Shown here piece after piece: positions 20,842 to 31,895 of a stretch of 64,000 bases of DNA; position 1 is the stretch's first letter, and every line of letters begins with the position of its first letter. The stretch comes from Tillandsia leiboldiana. Taxonomy: Eukaryota; Streptophyta; Magnoliopsida; Poales; Bromeliaceae. The position numbers and the translations under genes are program-made. The stretch spans positions 24,316,838 through 24,380,837 of the forward strand of contig CM055067.1 of assembly GCA_029204045.2 (NCBI GenBank). Reading direction: 5' to 3'. The notes beneath the pieces are model-generated. The model was not told the DNA's origin. It saw nothing but the letters and a program-made list of their open reading frames with translations, and ran no database searches.

Positions 20842-23563
20842 TGTCACGCCCCCGGGGGTTTTTGAGTCTATCAAAGCGGAAAATCGTGTGTATCTTTTTT
20901 TTTTCTTCTTAACAAGGTAATTTAAACCTCATCCCCGGTGCGTGCCAGACCGCCACATACACAAATTCTCCCTGCCCACGGACAGAGTCTCCTTTGTATA
21001 TGCACGGTGTCTCATTTACAACAACATACATCAAACACCAACCATCAACCATACAATAGACATACAACATCAAGCGGAATATTAAAGAGGCATTAGTGTT
21101 TAGAAAGGATAAAGCCAGCGGTTGCAAAACCCGTGCCCACACGGCACTTCGTTTTGAGAAAACCTTTTCGAAATCATTCGGTTTATCATAAAAACGTGCC
21201 GCATAAGAAAACATCACCAAAAGAAACGAGTATAAAAGTACACCTCATCCACAGCGCTAAGTAATCCATGTCCACGAATATTACGACCCACAAGCAAATT
21301 AACTAAATTAAGCGTAAGAGAAATGAGATAATAAAAACCAAGTGTTCTGACTACGGCCCTCGCGACGCGGTCTCACCGCCCTCCCGGCTAACGCACCTCG
21401 TAACACCTGTCACGGAGTGGGTAATGTCAGTGACAAACAAAGTAGATGTCTATTATCAATAAAGAATAAGAAGCAAACCGAATACACCGAAACCATTTCG
21501 CTAAAACCCTGCACATATTAAGCTGGGCCCCAACCCCAGATTTATCAATTTAATTGGGCACCAACCCCAGATTATTTGTCGGAGAGACTAAAGTCTCCCC
21601 TCGTGCGCAAACACCTCTTTGATGCTTTTAACCTCTTCGCGGTGCTGGTGTGCTATTTTCAGCGGGCGCGAAGAGGTCCTCACGGCACCCACACCTTTGT
21701 GAGGAACACGGGTCATAAGAGACCACTCTTCCGAAAAAGTACACCCATGCGGAGGCCAATCCGCCTGTGTACGTGCAGCATCCGAAAACGGATTTGCCGA
21801 GATCGGCGTGTCATGAGCACCTCGACCGTAGCCGCTTCAATTGTTAGATAAAAACACAATTATGCAAAAGGTTAAACTGTCCATCTACTTTGTTAGATAA
21901 ATTAAGAGCACTTTAATGACGATAGATGCACTTACTGCACTTGTTGCACTTATCGCAACCGTACCCACCTATTTGAAGAGAAATCGGAACACCTGAATCT
22001 TTCGCGCACCCCCGCTGCGCACTTGGACCTAAAGAAAAGTCCGCAAGGATAACTATAGTCAAAAACGTGTACTAACATCCGAAAACACAAGACCAAATTT
22101 ACTCTTTTCGACGGAAAAGTCCAACACCGTCCGGGTTGACGATCCGGAATTCCCGCGCTGCCGTCGTCGTCCGCCGGAGCCCCGCGTGGTTCGGAACCGC
22201 GCGGCGTGTCTCCGCGGGCGACGCCCACGCGGCGCGGTGCCTCGCGCGGCGTTGCCCGTGCGACGGCCGCACGGTGCCCGCGCGGGTGCGGCCCCGCACG
22301 GCGCCCGCGCGGTTGCGGGTCCGTGCGGGTGCCGCCCGCGCGGCAGCCGCGCGGCGCCCGCGCGGTGCCCGCACGGGTGCGGGTCCGCGCGGGTGCCTCC
22401 CGCGCGGCAGCCGCGCGGCGCCCGCGCGGTGCCCGCACGGGTACGGGTCTGCGCGGGTGCCTCCCGCGCGGCAGCCGCGCGGCGCCCGCATGGTTGCGGG
22501 TCTGCGCGGCAACCGCGCGGCGCCCGCGCGGTGCCCGCATGGTTGCGGGCCCGCGCGGGTGCCGCCCGCGCGACAGCCGCACGGCGCCCGCACGGTTGCG
22601 GGTCCGCGCGGCAACCGCGCGGCGGCCGCGTGGCGCCCGCGCTGTGCCCGCATGGTTGCGGGCCCGCGCGGGTGCCGCCCGCACGGTTGCGGGTCCGCGC
22701 GGCAGCCGCGCGGCGCCCGCGCGGTGCCCGCACGGTTGCGGGTCCGCGCAGCGGCCGCGCGGCGCCCATGCGGTGCCCGCGCGGTTGCGGGTCCACATGG
22801 GTGCCGTCCGTGACCCTCCTCCGCGCGATGCCCTAGCAGCACCGCGCGCCTCCGCCGTCCGTTCCGTGCCCTATCAAGAAGACGATGTCGGCGACGGTGA
22901 CGGATACGACGGAGAAAACAAGAAACCAAGAACTCAAACAAAAGAGACGACGAAAAAATCCCAAATAATTTAAAACAATTATTTTACTAACCGAAGATCG
23001 ACGGGAAGGTTGTCCGGTCGCGTTCTTGCCTTCGGTTCGGTGTCCGGGAAGATCGGGCCCCTTCTCTTTCTCCTTTCCCTTTCTTCCGGCTAGGGTTCCG
23101 TCTTTTCTTTTCTTTTTCTCTTCTCACCGATTAGGATTTTTATTTTCTTCTTTTCTTTTCTTTCCGATAATCGGGATCCCTTATATAGTCGTACTTTATC
23201 TTTAATTAATTTCTCTTTAATTCGTACGTAAGAGAATTATTAATTTTCCGTCTGGGATAATTAATTAACTAATTAATTATCCCCTACGAGATAACCCACC
23301 TTATCTCTAACGGGTGCAAGATATTTTGCACGGATTCCGATGCACGACTAATCACCGTATCACTTTGAATCCCGTTCCGGGGGATCCCGATATCGGATTT
23401 CAGATCCGATCGCACCGTCGGCTTTCTTTTTCCGCGCTCTATCGCAGAAAAATACTAGCACCTCACAATGGCCAACTTTTAAGAATTGAATAATTTTATT
23501 TCACTTAAAGGCTTAAATGACTACATGTAAGTCAAAAATACCCCGAAAGGCCGGATCACTACA
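20842..23563 (-). repeat. Element C 3' LTR (2722 bp)
   Basis: Plus-strand ends are TGTCACGCCCCCGGGGG and CCGGATCACTACA. In element sense: TATA-like CTATATAAG (23181-23187), a GC-rich 64-bp minisatellite (22240-22800), a GTCAC/GTGAC hairpin (about 21412-21440), the U5 stem-loop (20947-21011) and GGCGGTCTG (complement of 20946-20954). The very long Arg/Ala/Pro/Gly frames on both strands between 21950 and 22973 simply follow the minisatellite. Confidence 0.92.
22240..22800. repeat. GC-rich minisatellite (64-bp units) in C 3' LTR
   Basis: CGGCAGCCGCGCGGCGCCCG-type units recur with an exact 64-bp period where copies are cleanest (22341, 22405, 22469). They are built of CCGCGCGG and GCCCGC.CGG sub-repeats with strong dyad symmetry. 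The 5' LTR has a shorter version (33300-33770). Confidence 0.85.
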
Positions 23564-23598
23564 CCACTCACACTTTATAAAAAGTTTCGTCCCGAAAC

Positions 23599-26473
23599 TT
23601 AAATACAAACCCCACTAATCAATTCGGGAAAACATTCTCGCATTTTCGATTCCAGTTCCCACGTCGCCTCGCGCTCTTCGTGGTTGCTCCACTGGACCTT
23701 CACATAGGGGATAGTTCGATTGCGCAACTTCTTATCCTCTCTTGCCAAAATCCGCACCGGCGTCTCCTCGACGCTTAAATCCTCTCGCAAGTCGATGGTG
23801 GAGGCATCCAAGGCATGAGAGGGATCAGCTAGGTATTTCCGGAGCATTGAGACATGGAACACGTTATGGACTCGTTCGAGATTCGGCGGCAGGGCTAATC
23901 GGTACGCCACCGGTCCTACGCATTCTAGGATCTCGAACGGTCCTACGTACCTCGGGCTTAACTTTCCCTTTATGCCGAAGCGTCGGTTCCCCTTGGAGGG
24001 CGAAACTCGGAGTAACGCGTGCTCACCCACCACGAACTCTAAGTCTCGGCGTCTGTTGTCCGCTTAGCTTTTCTGTCTGCTCTGGGCGGTCAGTAGCCTT
24101 TGCCTAATCAATCGCACCTTTGCTTCGGTCTCCTCCACCAAATCTGGGCAAAGAAACTTACGCTCACCCAAGTCGTCCGAGCATATTGGAGACCGACAGC
24201 GGCGCCCGTACAGGGCCTCGTATGGCGCCATCTGAATGCTGGCCTGGTAACTGTTATTGTAGGCAAATTCCACTAGGGGCAAGCACCGTGCCCATCCTTC
24301 GCCCAGGTCTAAAACGCATGCCCGAAGCATCTCCTCCACAATTTGTATCACCCGCTCTGATTGTCCGTCGGTCTGCGGGTGAAAAGCCGTACTGAAGTGC
24401 AACTTGGTTCCCATTGCTCGCTGCAGGCTCTGCCAAAAGTTTGACGCAAATCGCGTGTCCCTGTCCGACGTGATGGATGTCGGCACCCCATGCAACCTTA
24501 CTATCTCGTTGATGTAGGTTTGTGCCAGTCGTTCCCGCGTCCACGTCGTGTGTATGGGCAGAAAGTGGGCCGATTTCGTCAGACGGTCCACAATTACCCA
24601 TATCGCATCGTGTCCCTGTGACGATCTCGGGAACCCGGTCACAAAATCCATGGTAATCATGTCCCATTTCCACTCGGGCACCGGTAGGGGTTGCAATTTT
24701 CCTGCCGGGCGCTGGTGCTCGGCCTTCACTCGTTGGCACACCAGGCAGTGTGCCACAAACCGAGTCACGTCTCCCTTCATTTTGGGCCACCAGAAGGTCT
24801 GCTTGACATCCTTGTACATCTTCGTTCCCCCGGGATGCGCTGCATATGGAGCAGTATGCGCCTCCCGCAGGATTTCCTCTTTGAGTTCCGGTAGATCCGG
24901 CACGCAGATTCGTCCCCGAAATCGTATCGTGCCATCGGAGTTTACTGTGAAATCACCTTCTTGGTCGGCAGTTACTTTACTTCGCACCAGCTGGAGTTGG
25001 TCATCAGTCGACTGCCCCTCGAGAATTCTGTCAAGCGGGGTAGGTCTGACCACCAGTGTCAGAAGTTGTTCGACTATACCCGCTGGTACTACTTCTAGTC
25101 TTAATCGCGAAAATTCCGCAATCAGACTATCTTGCTGGGTGATGGCACTTACCCCTGCCTTCTCGGCCTGCCCCTTACGGCTCAGGGCGTCGGCCACCAC
25201 ATTTGCCTTTTCCGGGTGGTAGTGGATCGTTAAATCGTAATCCTTCAGTAGCTCGAGCCACCGTCTTTGTCGCAAATTTAACTCCTTTTGGGTGAAAAGG
25301 TACTTAAGACTTTTATGATCTGAGTACACATTGCAGTGTGCCCCATACAGGTAGTGTCTCCAAAGCTTGAGGACGAACACAACCGCTGCGAGTTCCAAAT
25401 CGTGCACGGGGTAGTTTCGCTCGTATTCCTTGAGCTGCCTTGACGCATAGGCTATAACCTTTCCCCGTTGCATGAGTACTCCACCCAGTCCGTTTCGCGA
25501 CGCATCGCAATACACTTCATAGTCCTCCCCTGGTTCTGGCAGGGCGAGAATCGGAGCTCGTGTCAATTTATCCTTGAGCTCCTCGAAGCTCCTCTGACAT
25601 TTGTCCGTCCAGATGAACTTTTCCCCCTTTTTAGTCAAACGGTTTAAGGGAGTGGCTATCTTGGAGAAACCCTCCACGAAGCGCCGGTAGTACCCGGCTA
25701 ATCCTAGAAAGCTTCGAACCTCTGTTACCGTCGTCGGTTGGGACCAGTCCGTCACCGAATCTATCTTCTTCGGATCGACTGCGACTCCAGCCGCTGAGAT
25801 TACGTGCCCCAAGAAGCCAACCTCTCGGAGCCAAAACTCACACTTTTTGAGTTTGGCATAGAGTTTCTGTTCCCGTAGGGTCTGGAGGACTGTGCGCAGA
25901 TGTTCTTCATGTTCCTCGTCTGTACGGGAGTAGATGAGGATATCGTCGATGAAGACCACCACGAATAAATCCAGGAAGGGTTTGAATACCCTGTTCATCA
26001 TGTCCATGAACACCGCCGGGGCATTCGTGAGCCCGAACGGCATTACTGTAAATTCGTAATGACCGTAGCGAGTCCGAAAAGCCGTTTTGGGGATGTCCTC
26101 CCCCTTGACCTGGACCTGATGATAGCCCGACCGCAGGTCAATCTTTGAAAACACCGTCGCCCCCTGTAGTTGGTCGAAGAGGTCGTCGATCCTTGGCAGG
26201 GGGTACTTGTTCTTAACGGTGACCTTATTTATCTCCCGGTAGTCGATGCACAACCGGAGACTTCCGTCCTTCTTTCTCACAAACAGGACGGGCGCGCCCC
26301 AGGGTGACGCGCTAGGTCTGATGAAGCCCTTATCCAAAAGGTCCTCCAACTGTGCCTTGAGTTCCTTCAACTCCGCGAAGGCCATCCTGTACGGTGCCTT
26401 GGTGATGGGTTTGGTGCCGGGAAGTAGTTCAATAGGAAAGTCGACCTCTCGTTCCGGCGGCGCTCCGGGGAGC
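23599..26473 (-). pseudogene. pol: Element C pol: RT, RNase H, integrase, chromodomain
   Basis: Minus-strand polyprotein. The 773-codon open part (26385-24064) starts at an internal Met, and homology continues upstream to 26473. RT has FIDDIL catalytic Asp pair and KVTVKNKYPLPRID; RNase H has YCDAS and ALS; integrase has an HH-CC zinc finger (HTAPYAAH...CLVCQ), then catalytic DFVTG, SDRDTRF and GQSER. A TAA at 24064-24066 interrupts the frame where relatives continue; the same frame then runs to 23599. That last part has the GPF/LPP module and a chromodomain (W.NHEEREATWE...FPEL), which tethers integrase to chromatin. Upstream, pol is cut at 26474 by solo LTR B' and resumes at 30311 with PVVREFPDVFPAEL. 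The aspartic protease is not found. Tekay/Del assignment rests on the RT motifs and chromodomain. Confidence 0.92.
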
Positions 26474-29400
26474 TGTCACGCCCCGGGGTCGAAACTGCGA
26501 CCCGAGCTCGCCAACAGATTCGCCACCTATGCTAAAACCCGCATAGGCGAAGCGTCTAACCTGCAAAAGATAGTACTATAGCTACGCAAATATCAGAGCG
26601 GAAATGAAATGCTGTAAAATAAAATCCAATCACTGAATAGTATGAAATAAAGTACAATATCCATCTCCTCAAATACAGATAATCATCATACAATGTACTC
26701 AGCGCAGCATCTCTCAACTATAAAAGGAGCTAAACTAAAACTATAGTACATCAGTCTCAACATCAGTCTCTCCAAATACAAAAGATCTCCCTCCAAATAA
26801 AAGAGTAAAACCAGCCAACAGCTACCAGGAATCTCCAACCAGGGGATACAGCTACACTCCTCGGGTGGTAAAGATCTAGCTCGTGACTCCCTCGCCTCGA
26901 ACAACGATCGAAGATCAGCAACTCCCGAAGAGGACACTGCAAAACAGGGGGGAGAAAAAGGGGAAACAACAACAATGGGGATGAGAACCACTAGTAAACC
27001 AGTAGCCTCCCCCTGTGGGTAAAGCCTCAAGCTCTGGCGTACCCACTAAGTCTACTAGAGGCAAGAAAAGGGCAAGTGGTAAAACCGTAAACAGAACTAC
27101 TGAATAAAAGGGGAAACCACAACAAGTATGCCTCTAAATGCAATACCGAAGGAAATGACGATATGAATGCATCAGAAAACAGTATCTGACCAACTAGACC
27201 CAATCTAGTGCCACCAGTAAAACTGGTACTGCCTGCTCTGCTGTCGAACTCAAGAACTCAGTATCTCCACTGTCCAAATGACCGGAACCCAACACGGTCT
27301 AAAGCCTACTCCGGAGTGGCACTCGAGGGGAGCGACCCACACGAGTAAAGTATCACTGTATCAAGTATCTCTGTAACCACTGTCTCATAATAGCAGGACT
27401 GGATCATGACTATGATCAAAGTGGGAAACTCTGTCCACTAATGAAACCTCAATCCCCAATCAAATGCAATAGTACTCAAAAGTGGGAAACACCATCCACT
27501 AGAGAAAACTGATACCCAATCTGATGCAATAGTAAACATCCGGTCAACCGCCCAAAGTCCGCGGTCACCGCAATAACCCACAACCCGCAATTGGGTAAAA
27601 TAATCAAGATTCGGTCAACCGCCTACTGTCCGCGGTTGCCGCAATAACCCACAATCCAACATCAAGTACACCCTATCACTGACCCTCAGGTCCCGGCTAC
27701 ACTATCCCATACCTCTGCTCAAACTCGAGCAACATGACTCGAAAGTCTAAATAAAAGGAGAAAGAAAGCAATCATGGTTTCTCCTAAGTCAAATCCCAAT
27801 ATGATAGTGTAGCAATAAAATAGTGGCCTATCTAGATGTCCAAATAAGCATGCAAAAGTCCTCATACAATGTGAAAGAGAGAATATGTCAAATAAAGGTT
27901 TTACATGTGTAACAATTAATAATATCCACATAAATATAACAATCATGCTAAAATCATTAGTCAACTGCACATGTATATGATCCCTGATCCATAATAAATC
28001 CCCAGAGTGAAACCCGCACAATGATAAATCATTATGTCCCACCAATTAATCCATTTAATCCATTTTCATAAAATCTGGGTGCTAAAGTAGCATGTCAATT
28101 ATCAATAATAAATTACTCCAATGATCATGTTCCTACAGCAGTATTACCCCAGTAATATCCCCAACATGCTATATCCACCAAAGAAATCTCAGATGATAGG
28201 CTCACATCTATATCAGTCAAACATGCAGGATACTCAATCAATATGCTCAACATTGGGGGTTTTCTAATAAACTTAGTGAGTAAGTCAGATGTAGAGGCAA
28301 GCAACAACCACCCACCTCAAGCGCTAACTGTCCGGGTCCGTACAGCTGAAAATACCCAAAACTCCAATCCCTTGCTCCAACAAGGTCAGCACACCCGCAA
28401 CACTCCTGGCACAACACCAAGTCCACTAAAAACACTTAGGCTCCCAAATAATGCGCTTACAAATACATACAACAACAGTCCCAGAACTGTTAAATTATCA
28501 CCTGCAGAAAGTGCCCAGAAAATTCCCAGAAAAATATCACGGCGATCCTCGCGTCGATAGCTTCACAACGGTACCTTGCACGCCCAAATCAGAGTTCGGT
28601 AAGCCAAGTTATAAATTCGTCAAGGTCGTAATCCAATCAACAAACTGTGAAGAAAAACTGTACACAGTACACTGAGAAAACAGTGATTATCACCTCGAAA
28701 TAAATCTCTGAAAAATCCAAGAAAAATACGAGCGCGTTCCTTGCGATCCGTAGATGAAAAAGTTGTATAGGCTCGTCTCCGTGTGACGCTCGTGCGCGAA
28801 GATATGGCCGAAATACTCTGCTTCTGCCAAGGAAATCCACACAGCAAAAGGGGTCACTGTTTGCCTCGGGATCCGTGCCAAAACCTCGAAATGGCAAAGC
28901 GCGATCAAAATGAAAGTTGAAGCCCTACCTGCAAGGAGTCAGCCGGCGCAAGAATCATCGAAAAAGGACCTTGGGGTAGCCCAGGGGAGCTAAAACATCA
29001 CTGCTGCGCCGAAGAAGGAAACAGGAAATGCAACGTCGCGCCGCGCCGTGAAATGGAGAACCTAGGGATGCGTGCTCCAAAAATCCTAGGACTTGGCAGG
29101 AAGATCAAGGATCAAGAGGTGAACAAATCTCCTTAAGGTGGCTCGGGCAGAAGAGGCTCGAAAACGGGAGAAAAACTCGAAAAGAAGGGGCTCGGGTTGG
29201 TATTTATAGGCTCAAACAAACAATCAGAAAAATACCCATTGTGTCCCGAATTCGGGCGCCCGAATCTTTCGGGCCCCGAATTCGGGCCCACACAGTGCCG
29301 CGGCCCACGGAGGCCCAGTCCCGCACGGGATCCTGGTCGGACCGCACGGCCGTCCAACCCGCTCCTCCGCACGACACGTGTCCTCCAACACGAAACAGCG

Positions 29401-30310
29401 GATCCGGCCACCCCCTACGCGCCGCGTGGCGCACCCCTGGTCAACGGGCAGTTGGCGCTGGCCAATAGGCGGCCGCCACGTGGCGCACGCGTGCGCCTCG
29501 TCGCTGCCGTGGCTGCCACGCCCGCCGGCCCGCTGCCACGCCGCCTGCCGCCTGCACGCCTGCCCCGCCGCCTGCCGCCCGTACACGCATAGTGACGCGC
29601 CCAATCCTCGCACGCCACGTGTCCAAGCCACACACTCGCTGCACCCGGTGCACGACAACCCCAAACACCGGACCAATAACGTGATGCCACGTGTCTTCCA
29701 CCGGTCCACCGTGCACCTGAGGAATTCCAAGAACCGCGCCTAGAAAGCCATCCAAACAGAGCACGCCACGTGGCATCCCGCTCCGGTGCACGACGGCCGC
29801 GTGGACCGCGCACCCGCGCGCCCTGCCCGCGCGCCCTGCCCGCGCCCACACGCCCTGCCCGCCGCCGCTCTCCGCCTGCCCCAGGCCGCGCCGCCGCTCT
29901 CCGCCGCCGCCGCCGCCGCCGCCGCCGGCGATCGCCGGAATCACTGTTCCGGCGGTGAACAGTAACCCGAGCTCAAAAATGACAAGTGGGTAGTCCATTT
30001 TGACCGTTTTTGCGCGCTGAATCCAAATTTGACGTCCGATTTGCCAAATTCCAACTCTAAAATTTGCCGGAGGCTCCCAGAAGTGTATTCTTAGCCCGAA
30101 TTTCGCGCGGGGCCCAATTTTAATATTTGATTCGCGCGAAACCACTTCTAAACCCTCCCCGGGGTTCTCCGGTCACCCACAAGATCCAAATAAGCCCGAA
30201 GTCCAACACTTGTGCCCAATTGTGCCCCAAACACCTCCAATGCACCATGTAGGCCTCCAATAGCCACCCCAACACACCACAGCAGCTCTGCGGAGATCCG
30301 GGTCATCACA
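26474..30310 (-). mobile_element. Solo LTR B' inside element C pol
   Basis: 3837 bp with perfect TSD GGAGC (26469-26473, 30311-30315); joining the flanks restores the pol frame at the DVFPAEL/PG site. In element sense (minus) it starts TGTGATGACCCGG and ends CCCCGGGGCGTGACA. Features: TATA box (29201-29208), an upstream GC-rich block with CGGGCGCCCG palindromes (about 29240-29290) and ACGTG-rich repeats to about 29940. The module hairpin is at 26983-27008 and the U5 hairpin CCTATGC/GCATAGG at 26526-26547. CAACCGC/GCGGTTG dyads lie at 27542-27570 and 27612-27640. It belongs to the same family group as B'' and B. Open frames in it (for example 29224-30145) are low-complexity artefacts. Confidence 0.93.
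29201..29208 (-). promoter_or_regulatory. TATA box of solo LTR B'
   Basis: Minus-strand GCCTATAAATACC. The same position and context (CGGGCGCCCG palindromes upstream) recur in B'' (50853-50860) and B copy 2 (54193-54200). Confidence 0.6.
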
Positions 30311-30660
30311 GGAGCTCTGCCGGAAACACGTCCGGAAATTCCCTTACCACGGGACCGCTGATCCTTATCTGGGGAGCGGCCCTGAACCACCTATCGGCCC
30401 ATTGGGTTCTCGGCTGCAAGGCATAGGGTGGAGCCTATTTATTCCTTGCATGGCCCTTAACGGGCCCCGAGTACACAAGGTTCTCCTATGCTTCGAAGCT
30501 CGCCCGCGCACATCGGCCGGGGGAGGCTTCGCCTAATACTTAAGGATTCTAGAGAGAGGGAGCGAGAGAGAGAGAGTCTAACAGGGGTAGCAGGCTAAAG
30601 GTGTGACCGGTGCTCCTAATCTAAGAGGGAAAAGTGAAACCAAAAATTTACCTGCCGTTA
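30311..30660 (-). other. Gag-pol junction of element C, protease lost
   Basis: The part next to B' (30311-30370) encodes IRISGPVVREFPDVFPAEL in the pol frame. Farther upstream in element sense there is no D(T/S)G protease motif, although E' has one at the matching place. Instead there is a pyrimidine-rich stretch (minus strand, 30540-30580, CTCTCTCTCT) and a donor-like GCAGGTAAAT right after the gag stop (about 30645-30655). It could be an intron-like or foreign filler replacing protease; this is uncertain. Confidence 0.5.
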
Positions 30661-31635
30661 CTAGGTCTGGGACGTCGCGTCCTCCACTGCAGTATCCCGG
30701 GGAGCCCGTCCACAGCCCTTGGGCCAGCGTCGTACGGCGTGCTGGGGAAGGGACTTGACGTCTGAGGAGTCTGCGGATTGCTGGTCGTCAGGCGAATCCT
30801 TTGGCTGAACGGGGACCGCAACACTCTCTGGTCCTTCCTGCTGTGGTGGCGCGACGGCGGCGGAAGTGGGCCTCTGAGGGCAGAAGGCACGGGAGTGGTC
30901 CGGTAAGCCGCACTGATTGCAGTAATGGTACCTCCACGTGCATTCTGCCACCGGGTGAGCACCCTTGCAGATTACGCACGGTCCCTGAGGTGGTTTCGCG
31001 TCCCTTGCTGGTGTCGGTTCGTCCTTCCGCGCTTTCTCCGGACGTCCTCCTCCTTGGCCCTCCGGGGCGGGGCCCCCTTGTGGAACGGGTGCAGCAGTCT
31101 TCCCTGTCCCCTCCGGTCGCGGTGCCGGAGGCCTGGTGGTGCCCGGTTTCCGTGGGCACTCATAGCGTGCATGTCCTGGTTTGCCACACCGGTAGCAGTG
31201 GTCATGACTCCATGGACAGTCAGTCACCTGATGCGCCCCACTGCATATGGGACAAGGCTTCCTCTGCGGTTTGGATCCTCCTCTCATTGCCTTTCCAAAG
31301 TTTCCCTCTGTCCTCGGGCGTTTGAGTGCCGGGCCCTGCTGGAAAGGGTCCTCTGCCGGACTGGAATAGGGATAACTCTGCCGAGCGCGTGTCTCGGCCA
31401 GTTCTTGCTCTGCCTGCCAGGCCAACATAACCGCTTCGTTAAAAGTAGGGAACCCTGCCGGCGGCATTCCCCGATAGGCGCCATCCCTGGCGTCCTGCCG
31501 GATGCGGTCGACACCCTCAAAATCCTGAGTCAGTATGCCTCGGCGCTCAGTGAGAGTTAGCATTTGCCCCGCTATGTCGCGTAGCTGGTTGCGGAGTAGG
31601 CGGTTGGCTGCGGCTACGGGATCCATCCTGTCCAT
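30661..31635 (-). CDS. gag: Element C Gag, internally deleted, four zinc knuckles
   Basis: An uninterrupted 324-codon frame. The N-terminal NRLLRNQLRDIAGQMLTLT resembles the start of E' Gag (NQLLRQQLREMAGQLATLT). The roughly 250-residue capsid core present in E' (W..W...EK.F to F..GL) is absent: the frame jumps to the region before the zinc knuckles (EAVMLAW..EQEL.ETRARQ). Nucleic-acid-binding CCHC motifs come in two pairs: CPICSGAHQVTDC and CYRCGKPGHARYEC, then CVICKGAHPVAEC and CNQCGLPDHSRAFC. E' has one pair, so the pair appears duplicated here. The start is the first Met with family similarity, downstream of the 5' LTR and PBS. Without a capsid core it probably cannot assemble particles. 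Confidence 0.8.
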   Translation of the reverse strand: MDRMDPVAAANRLLRNQLRDIAGQMLTLTERRGILTQDFEGVDRIRQDARDGAYRGMPPAGFPTFNEAVMLAWQAEQELAETRARQSYPYSSPAEDPFQQGPALKRPRTEGNFGKAMRGGSKPQRKPCPICSGAHQVTDCPWSHDHCYRCGKPGHARYECPRKPGTTRPPAPRPEGTGKTAAPVPQGGPAPEGQGGGRPEKARKDEPTPARDAKPPQGPCVICKGAHPVAECTWRYHYCNQCGLPDHSRAFCPQRPTSAAVAPPQQEGPESVAVPVQPKDSPDDQQSADSSDVKSLPQHAVRRWPKGCGRAPRDTAVEDATSQT

Positions 31636-31876
31636 TGAGAATGGTTAGCACTCGGTGGCCGGATCCTGGCCATTGTCTGCTGTGATACAAAGAAACCACG
31701 TTAACCCTAAGGTTATAACCCTAACACCCTGTCTTACGATTACACCTACATTACGTTCCCTTTTCCCCGTACTCTCACGTACTACGCACCTATACCTTGG
31801 TTATCTCATGTCTAATTTGCTTGTGGTACCCTACACTGTGGATGTGGATCACGTCTACTATGGTTATGGTTGTTTT

Positions 31877-31888
31877 TCTCTGACACCA
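31877..31888 (-). promoter_or_regulatory. Primer-binding site of element C (mutated)
   Basis: Minus-strand TGGTGTCAGAGA, 7 nt from the 5' LTR edge (31896). It differs from the TGGTATCAGAGC seen in A, E' and G, most clearly at A to G in the fifth position, and would pair imperfectly with initiator tRNA-Met. Confidence 0.75.
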
Positions 31889-31895
31889 TTTAATC

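Noticed and set aside
21950..22973. Long open frames of 225-282 codons on both strands
   Set aside because: They run together in several frames over the GC-rich minisatellite of LTR C and consist of R/A/P/G repeats; a period not interrupted by stops produces them.
24548..25222. 224-codon plus frame
   Set aside because: Antisense shadow of element C pol, whose minus-strand domains are unmistakable.
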